Below, piece by piece: positions 60,601-64,000 of a stretch of DNA of 64,000 nucleotides; position 1 is the first letter of the stretch; the number at the start of each line of letters is the position of its first letter. Location: assembly GCA_028015205.1 (NCBI GenBank), contig CM051517.1:61999455-62063454 (forward strand). The letters run 5' to 3'. The translations under genes and the position numbers were made by a program. A model generated the notes under the pieces. The model had not been told where the DNA came from. It made no database searches and worked only from the letters and a program-made list of their open reading frames with translations. The DNA is from Mytilisepta virgata (Eukaryota > Mollusca > Bivalvia > Mytilida > Mytilidae).

Positions 60601-63600
60601 ATAAATTTCAGTACAATTTTTTTTTGCGTCAATCCAAATTAGCCACCCTTTTCGCAAATATGACAACAGACGTCAATCAACATAAATTATACCCTCCATA
60701 ACACACACACACATACACACAAAAACACTAAATATCCAACTTGTTTCCTAAAAACACTGATCATAATATGAGAAATATTTTTCATAAACATAAATATTAA
60801 GACAGGACAAAGGCTCATTAACCAAAGGCATGACATCTTTCAGTGATAAACAGTCTTTGAGTGAAAAAAATTAATTGGCTATAAACTACCTTCATCTTTA
60901 TCATTCTCACCTGTAATGTAGTATAGGTATATGGGAAATGATATGCCAGGTAACAGACATCTTTATTATGCTTGAATTTGATAGTGAAGGTTGCTGTATA
61001 ATATGTCTTTCCCTTGACACCTCCCGTAGCCTGTGCACTTCTTGTAAAATGGTTCTTATAATAACATATGTCTGTACCGACTCTTGTCCAATACGGTCTG
61101 CCTTCTATTGATTCACTCACAGAGAACATAACCGGTTTCATTCCTTGAAAATTTTAAAATGATTTATCACATATTTTATTTAAATAACGCCGATTTTGCA
61201 TGTGCAATAAAAGCGTAATGGCCCTGCGTCAATAACATTATACGAGGGCATCATCGACGTCACTTCCGCCCAACTGTAACTAATCGTAGCATGTATGAAC
61301 AGCAAGACGCTGGTCAAACGACAGGAAAATCTTATTCAGCAGTAAAATTATTTCTTGTTAGTGGCAAAATATGTGATAAATAGATTAATACATGTCCTTT
61401 TTCATATTGCCCTTGATATCAGCCCACGAATGATATCGTCCTCTCAGGCTGATAACAAGGGCAATATGAAAAAGTTCATGTATCAATCTACGTATATATA
61501 TTTAACTGTTAAAGAACAGAATATTATATTTCTGTTATACAGATTCTGTACTCCTAAAGTGGAATAATTATTTGTTAATTTAGGTGAAGTAAATTTTTTT
61601 CAGTAAATTTATTTTAAAAGTATAAAGACATATTCCTATATTTTCATACTTTACGCTGAGAATTTTATCCCATAACGAAAGACGACGACCTGAAAAAGAA
61701 AGAATATAAGGATCTAACACCGGTGAAAGTGCAAGACGGAAAAATCTCAGGCACCCAAGGGAAAGATTTCTGTCTTGCACTTTAACACCGATGTTTTGAT
61801 CCTTTTTCTCACTAATATTTACTCAAGCAAGTGTGTCATACAGCGTATTCTATGCATAGGAAACAAACGGAGTTATCTCCCCATGTGTGATGTTTATGTG
61901 CTTTTGTGTATTGGATGTATTTTGAATAATTCAAGCCACCGACGAGTGAAACCTTTACATATAAAACGATATGGACAATATGGAATAGGTAAGACTAATA
62001 AAAACTCAAACTATTTGTTAAATATCGCTCAAACAGTAAATAATCACGATTGTCGGAACCGCGAAAATTTTGCGGGAAAAGAAGCGTGAAATTCTTATCT
62101 CACCACGGGAAAGACAAGGATATCTCACATGGGTAAAAATAGGTACTGGGCTGTCTCATTAGTGAGAAATATAATTGTTTTTGGCCCTGTGTATAAGAAA
62201 TTTCAAAATGATCAATTTTCCTAAAAAAAGGTGTATTTTAGTGTCGAAAAATTAGACTAATTACGGTATTTATGTAAACTTACCAAAGTTAAGCTGACTG
62301 TTGAGTTTCTCACAATTTACAATATTAAATCTGTAAGGTATATCAGCAATCATGTTACTGACTTCAAAATAGAACCATTGGTGATGGTGGTTGGTGTTGA
62401 TGTCTGGGTTCAGGATCAAGTCATACTCAAATTCTCTGACCTGATGAGACAACATGATACATGTACATTCAGCCTGATGATATCCTTGTCTGAACAAACA
62501 AGCTAAAAACACTACCAAACAATGCTGCGATTCATAAATGTATATACAGTCGACTCTCGTTATCTCAAACTCGCTTGAGTCAAATTTTCTGATGAGTCAA
62601 ATTTTCTTCTGTGTCAAACTAAATTTTGAGTCCCAAATTATAAAAACAACGAAAATTGTATTCGTTATGTCGAATATTTATCATCTGTCAAAACATCACC
62701 TTGCAGATTAAATGTCTTCACAGGTAAGTTTTACTTCCAGTAATTTACAGTCGGTGTCGATTGATTTTTGTGCTATTGAGAATTCGCAAAGGTTTGTAAA
62801 AAAAAAATTCACTTTGAATTGATTAATTAGTGTCAATTTATCTACAGATGTTTAATCAACAAGTTAATCAATTTAATGATTTATTTGTTGTCTTGCTCTT
62901 GCTGCCTACACAGTGCAGACTTTCAAATCTGTTTGTTCTATTTTAATCAATTTTTCATCAACTATTTTTTATTTTTATAAATATAAAATGTTATGCATTT
63001 ATTATATAAGTACATTGTATCTGAACATGGATAAATGAATTGAGGTCTGGATATTATGTAAAATCTATCGTTTCACTCTGGCACCTGCAGAGACTTTAGA
63101 TTTACTGGAATTACATGTAGTAGTTTACATCCCATCGTACCTAGGAATATTTGTCAGCTCCCTTTAAGTCAAATTTCGTCTATCTCAAATTTTTTTCGCG
63201 GTCCGACGGACTTTGAGATAGCGAATGTCAACTACATACATTACACGCATAATTTGGACATCTTATATAGAATTGCAGAAAAGTCATCTTTTTTTTAACT
63301 CTGTGTCAGGCTCAGCACAGAGGAACTAATACCAATTTTAAAGTCTTTGATTTAACTTTCCAGGGCTTATAAGAAATCAATATTGATTGCATCACTGAGG
63401 GAGTCAAGAATATGATGTTAAATAATTGCAATTGTGGTTCGTTCAATTAAATTGGAGTTCATGTACTTTTTCTGGAACTTTCAAGATCCAAAATCAGTTT
63501 TCAAAGAATTTCCTTTGTAAATTTACTAGATCTCTCCTATGTACAATGAATTCTGAGTTTGATCAGTGATGCACAAAGTATGACTGTCAGAGGCATTTCC

Positions 63601-63802
63601 ACTTTTTTAGGACTTTCAAATATCCTTGATAAAATTAAGTTCTTTAAATTTCAGGGCCTTGAATTTTCTGCTTTCAAGTACTTTATTTTATATCAAATTT
63701 TATTGGAAGCTTACCCAAATAGCCTTCCTGAGGTTTCCACATTCAAACTGAGCGTTAAATCGTAAGGAATTTGCTCCAACTGCATCCAACTGACTTCCAA
63801 TC
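48484..63802 (-). CDS. AGTPBP1: Cytosolic carboxypeptidase 1 type tubulin deglutamylase, 3' part (11 exons; 5' end outside window)
   Basis: CCP1 (AGTPBP1/Nna1) removes glutamates from polyglutamylated tubulin and C-terminal acidic tails in the cytosol (family knowledge). Exons in transcript order: 63802-63715, 62440-62284, 61143-60911, 59688-59535, 58698-58627, 57042-56934, 55987-55858, 53758-53621, 53256-53077, 52557-52394, 48667-48484. All junctions are GT/AG and phases agree, giving about 535 residues to TAG at 48486-48484. The N-terminal beta-sandwich of CCPs is seen in [19 protein letters not shown], followed by the M14 fold: HPGE zinc motif, NPDG, DLNRRW carboxylate-binding pair, CDYHGH with the third zinc ligand, and YTMEST with the catalytic Glu. 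The tail is highly acidic, as in CCP1. Compared with vertebrate CCP1 (about 1200 residues) the N-terminal half is missing, beyond base 64000. AGBL1 is the closest alternative. Confidence 0.94.
49260..49645. repeat. Degenerate ~30-bp tandem region
   Basis: ATCATGAT, AGAGTAT, CTGATACATATT and close variants recur about ten times, too diverged for an exact period. It lies in the intron between C10 and C11. Confidence 0.55.
51418..51535. repeat. Inverted repeat, ~50-bp arms
   Basis: TTAATTATGAAATTCATC and TAAATTTTCATTTTTTTTAA pair with AAAAATGAAAATTTA and GATAAATTTCATAATCAA; GCAGT-like loop borders at 51470-51490. Confidence 0.7.
52394..52557 (-). CDS. AGTPBP1: CCP1 exon C10
   Basis: Encodes [20 protein letters not shown], the last helix of the catalytic domain, then a linker. 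Acceptor ttaag, donor GTATGT. The next intron is about 3.7 kb. Confidence 0.92.
53077..53256 (-). CDS. AGTPBP1: CCP1 exon C9 (catalytic Glu)
   Basis: 60 codons: [19 protein letters not shown] and [14 protein letters not shown]. Glu in YTMEST is the general base. Acceptor ttccag, donor GTAATT. Confidence 0.95.
53621..53758 (-). CDS. AGTPBP1: CCP1 exon C8 (third zinc ligand)
   Basis: 46 codons: [20 protein letters not shown]. The His of DYHGH is the third zinc ligand of CCPs. Acceptor tgtag, donor GTCAGT. Confidence 0.95.
54029..54306 (-). mobile_element. tRNA-derived SINE with 12-bp target duplication
   Basis: The body is 54041-54294, flanked by TTATTGTTGGTT at 54029-54040 and 54295-54306. 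On the - strand it begins GGCATCGGTGGCCGAGTGG. It lies between CCP1 exons C7 and C8. Apparent peptides across it (e.g. FSAHLAI) are shared by the copies and are not genes. Confidence 0.85.
54719..55084. mobile_element. CTACTGTGTGTC-ended MITE, copy 2
   Basis: Matches 14108-14475 in the same orientation: CTGATTTCTTGA, GCAACGTCACATTT, CAGTGGAAAAGACAATAAT; ends ACTGTGTGTC / GACACACAGT. It lies directly before the next SINE. Confidence 0.72.
55102..55378 (-). mobile_element. tRNA-derived SINE with 15-bp target duplication
   Basis: The body is 55117-55363, flanked by TGTGAGCTTTTTATT at 55102-55116 and 55364-55378. Tail TTTGTTTGTTTG on the + strand. This is the longest exact target duplication of the family here. 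Confidence 0.88.
55513..55706. mobile_element. CCACACCAAATTGATTT-ended MITE
   Basis: GGCCACACCAAATTGATTTT and AGTTCTTTGGAT at the left pair with ATCCAAAGAATTATAAATC and AATTTGGTATTACC at the right. 194 bp, 150 bp from exon C7. Confidence 0.7.
55858..55987 (-). CDS. AGTPBP1: CCP1 exon C7 (substrate carboxylate-binding motif)
   Basis: 43 codons: [17 protein letters not shown], where the Asn-Arg pair binds the substrate C-terminal carboxylate, then [15 protein letters not shown]. Acceptor tttcag, donor GTAAGT. Confidence 0.95.
56513..56786 (-). mobile_element. tRNA-derived SINE
   Basis: Full-length copy: (TTTG)n tail at 56517-56532, GGCGGCCAGTTTTTATTGG, and head at 56755-56783. The flanking AAAACTCGTATT and AAAATTGGTATT match at 9 of 12 bases, a possible decayed target duplication. 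Confidence 0.8.
56934..57042 (-). CDS. AGTPBP1: CCP1 exon C6
   Basis: Encodes [19 protein letters not shown] and [16 protein letters not shown]; the NPDG loop is typical of M14 peptidases. Acceptor aaccag, donor GTATGT. Confidence 0.95.
57150..57181. repeat. Poly-T/poly-G simple tract
   Basis: T9 followed by about 12 G and GGGA repeats, in the intron between C5 and C6. Confidence 0.75.
57395..57610 (-). repeat. Dispersed repeat, inverse of 13225-13440
   Basis: CAAAAGTACTTTTCAAGCAT, CATTGTGTGACATT and CTGCCTATTCAGTCTA match the reverse of the 13.2-kb copy. Confidence 0.65.
57611..58440 (+). mobile_element. Tandem-core element with CTCGCC hairpin
   Basis: Four diverged core units carry CATGTACCCAC, AGAACTATC, ACCAAATATGGTTGG, CTAGGTATTACAG and GCTGAGAAATGGA, about 120-180 bp apart. 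TCTCGCCTTCGCGACTTTTCG at 58346 folds with AGGCGAGA. ATGTCTCGCCT at 57631 may be the other end. Same general design as the other core-repeat families. Confidence 0.6.
58627..58698 (-). CDS. AGTPBP1: CCP1 exon C5 (HPGE zinc motif)
   Basis: A 72-bp exon encoding [20 protein letters not shown] and MKG. HPGE holds two of the three zinc ligands. Acceptor ttacag, donor GTACAT. Confidence 0.95.
59066..59354. mobile_element. TTTAAGGGGGTAC-ended MITE
   Basis: Terminal inverted repeats TTTAAGGGGGTAC / GTACCCCCTTAAA bound 289 bp, in the intron between C4 and C5. Confidence 0.72.
59535..59688 (-). CDS. AGTPBP1: CCP1 exon C4
   Basis: 51 codons: [19 protein letters not shown] then [12 protein letters not shown], the entry to the M14 domain. 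Acceptor ttgtag, donor GTAAGT. Confidence 0.93.
59812..59838 (+). repeat. (ATGG)n microsatellite
   Basis: About six ATGG units, 125 bp upstream (transcript sense) of exon C4. Confidence 0.9.
59839..60110 (+). repeat. R8-like dispersed repeat
   Basis: TTGTTTAACGTCAATTG and CAGGACGAGAAC resemble the 39.1-kb and 6.3-kb copies; ends unclear. Confidence 0.4.
60320..60384. repeat. Strong hairpin, 23-bp arms
   Basis: GGTGGAGCTTCAGCTATGGT+ATAA pairs with TTATACCATAGCTTAAGCTC+CACC with one mismatch around a 17-nt loop. Confidence 0.85.
60432..60468. repeat. Hairpin sharing the ATGGTATAA core
   Basis: ATTATGGTATAATA and TATTATACCAT form an 11-bp stem; the core repeats that of 60320-60384. Confidence 0.75.
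60911..61143 (-). CDS. AGTPBP1: CCP1 exon C3
   Basis: 77 codons: [26 protein letters not shown] and the FPYTYTTLQ end of the N-domain. Acceptor ttcaag, donor GTGAGA. Confidence 0.95.
61381..61490. repeat. Inverted repeat, ~45-bp arms
   Basis: TAGATTAATACATGTCC, TTTTTCATATTGCCCTTG and ATATCAGCC pair with GGCTGATAAC, AAGGGCAATATGAAAAAG and TTCATGTATCAATCTA; loop about 20 nt. Confidence 0.85.
61710..61802. repeat. Inverted repeat, ~38-bp arms
   Basis: GGATCTAACACCGGTGAAAG and TGCAAGACGGAAAAATCT pair with AGATTTCTGTCTTGCACTTT and AACACCGATGTTTTGATCC. Confidence 0.8.
62284..62440 (-). CDS. AGTPBP1: CCP1 exon C2
   Basis: Encodes [30 protein letters not shown] and [17 protein letters not shown], the most recognisable CCP N-domain segment. 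Acceptor atcag, donor GTAAGT. Confidence 0.95.
62545..63234. mobile_element. Decayed pogo/Tigger-like non-autonomous element
   Basis: TACAGTCGACTCTCGTTATC at the left and GAGATAGCGAATGTCAACTA at the right are imperfect inverted termini of the type seen in pogo/Tigger elements, with TA at both ends. The interior has no transposase. It lies in intron C1-C2. Confidence 0.6.
63715..63802 (-). CDS. AGTPBP1: CCP1 exon C1 (first exon visible)
   Basis: 29 codons after one phase base, including [17 protein letters not shown], the start of the CCP N-domain. Acceptor atttcag, donor GTAAGC. Upstream exons are outside the window. Confidence 0.9.
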
Positions 63803-64000
63803 CTGAAATTTTAAGATAAATGAAATCTTTTTAAAACATAACAAAACCTAAAATTGAAGACATTTACTGAAACATGACATCTTAGTTTTATTGCTACATG
63901 TATTTCTTACTGAAACAAACACTGTCTAATTCATTAATTTTTCACATTTGTAATTTTGCTGTTGAAGAATTTAATACTGAAATATACACATGTATATTAT

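Overview
The window looks like nuclear DNA of a marine bivalve mollusc, most likely a mussel. It is AT-rich and non-coding for the most part, has small exons with consensus GT/AG splice sites, and is full of short non-autonomous mobile elements of types known from bivalves: hairpin-ended elements with 160-190 bp tandem cores, tRNA-derived SINEs and many MITEs. I saw no bacterial-type genes, rRNA, CRISPR array or autonomous transposase. The species is inferred, not proven.

Two protein-coding genes are present, arranged convergently. On the + strand, 21 exons between 1027 and 33493 encode the last ~1381 residues of a DENND4/Crag-type DENN-domain protein, a guanine nucleotide exchange factor for Rab10-class GTPases. 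The MABP and most of the DENN domain lie upstream of base 1. The exons join in one open frame through all 20 introns and end at TGA 33491-33493. On the - strand, 11 exons between 63802 and 48484 encode the C-terminal ~535 residues of a cytosolic carboxypeptidase of the CCP1/AGTPBP1 (Nna1) type, a tubulin deglutamylase. All M14 zinc and catalytic residues are visible, and the protein has an acidic tail. Its 5' part lies beyond base 64000. One gene acts in membrane traffic and the other in microtubule modification; nothing here shows that they work together.

Layout: 1-20.4 kb, DENND4 exons D1-D18 with MITEs, a SINE, a 28-bp minisatellite and a telomere-like tract in the introns. 20.4-28.0 kb, one 7.6-kb intron made almost wholly of nested repeats. 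28.0-33.5 kb, the last three DENND4 exons around two more large elements. 33.5-48.5 kb, the region between the two stop codons, holding both 3' UTRs (ends not determinable) and further elements, including a 2.04-kb intact-looking copy of the element that is broken up in the 20-27 kb intron. 48.5-63.8 kb, the carboxypeptidase exons with SINEs, MITEs and long inverted repeats in the introns.

The main result of the hunt concerns the repeats. At least four unrelated-looking families share one layout: a 5' terminal motif, its inverted copy just inside the 3' end, a short hairpin outside that, then the end, with flanking T runs at most ends. This resembles Helentron-type rolling-circle elements. 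One insertion has its own empty site in a paralogous copy 15 kb away, and the terminal hairpins show compensatory base changes.
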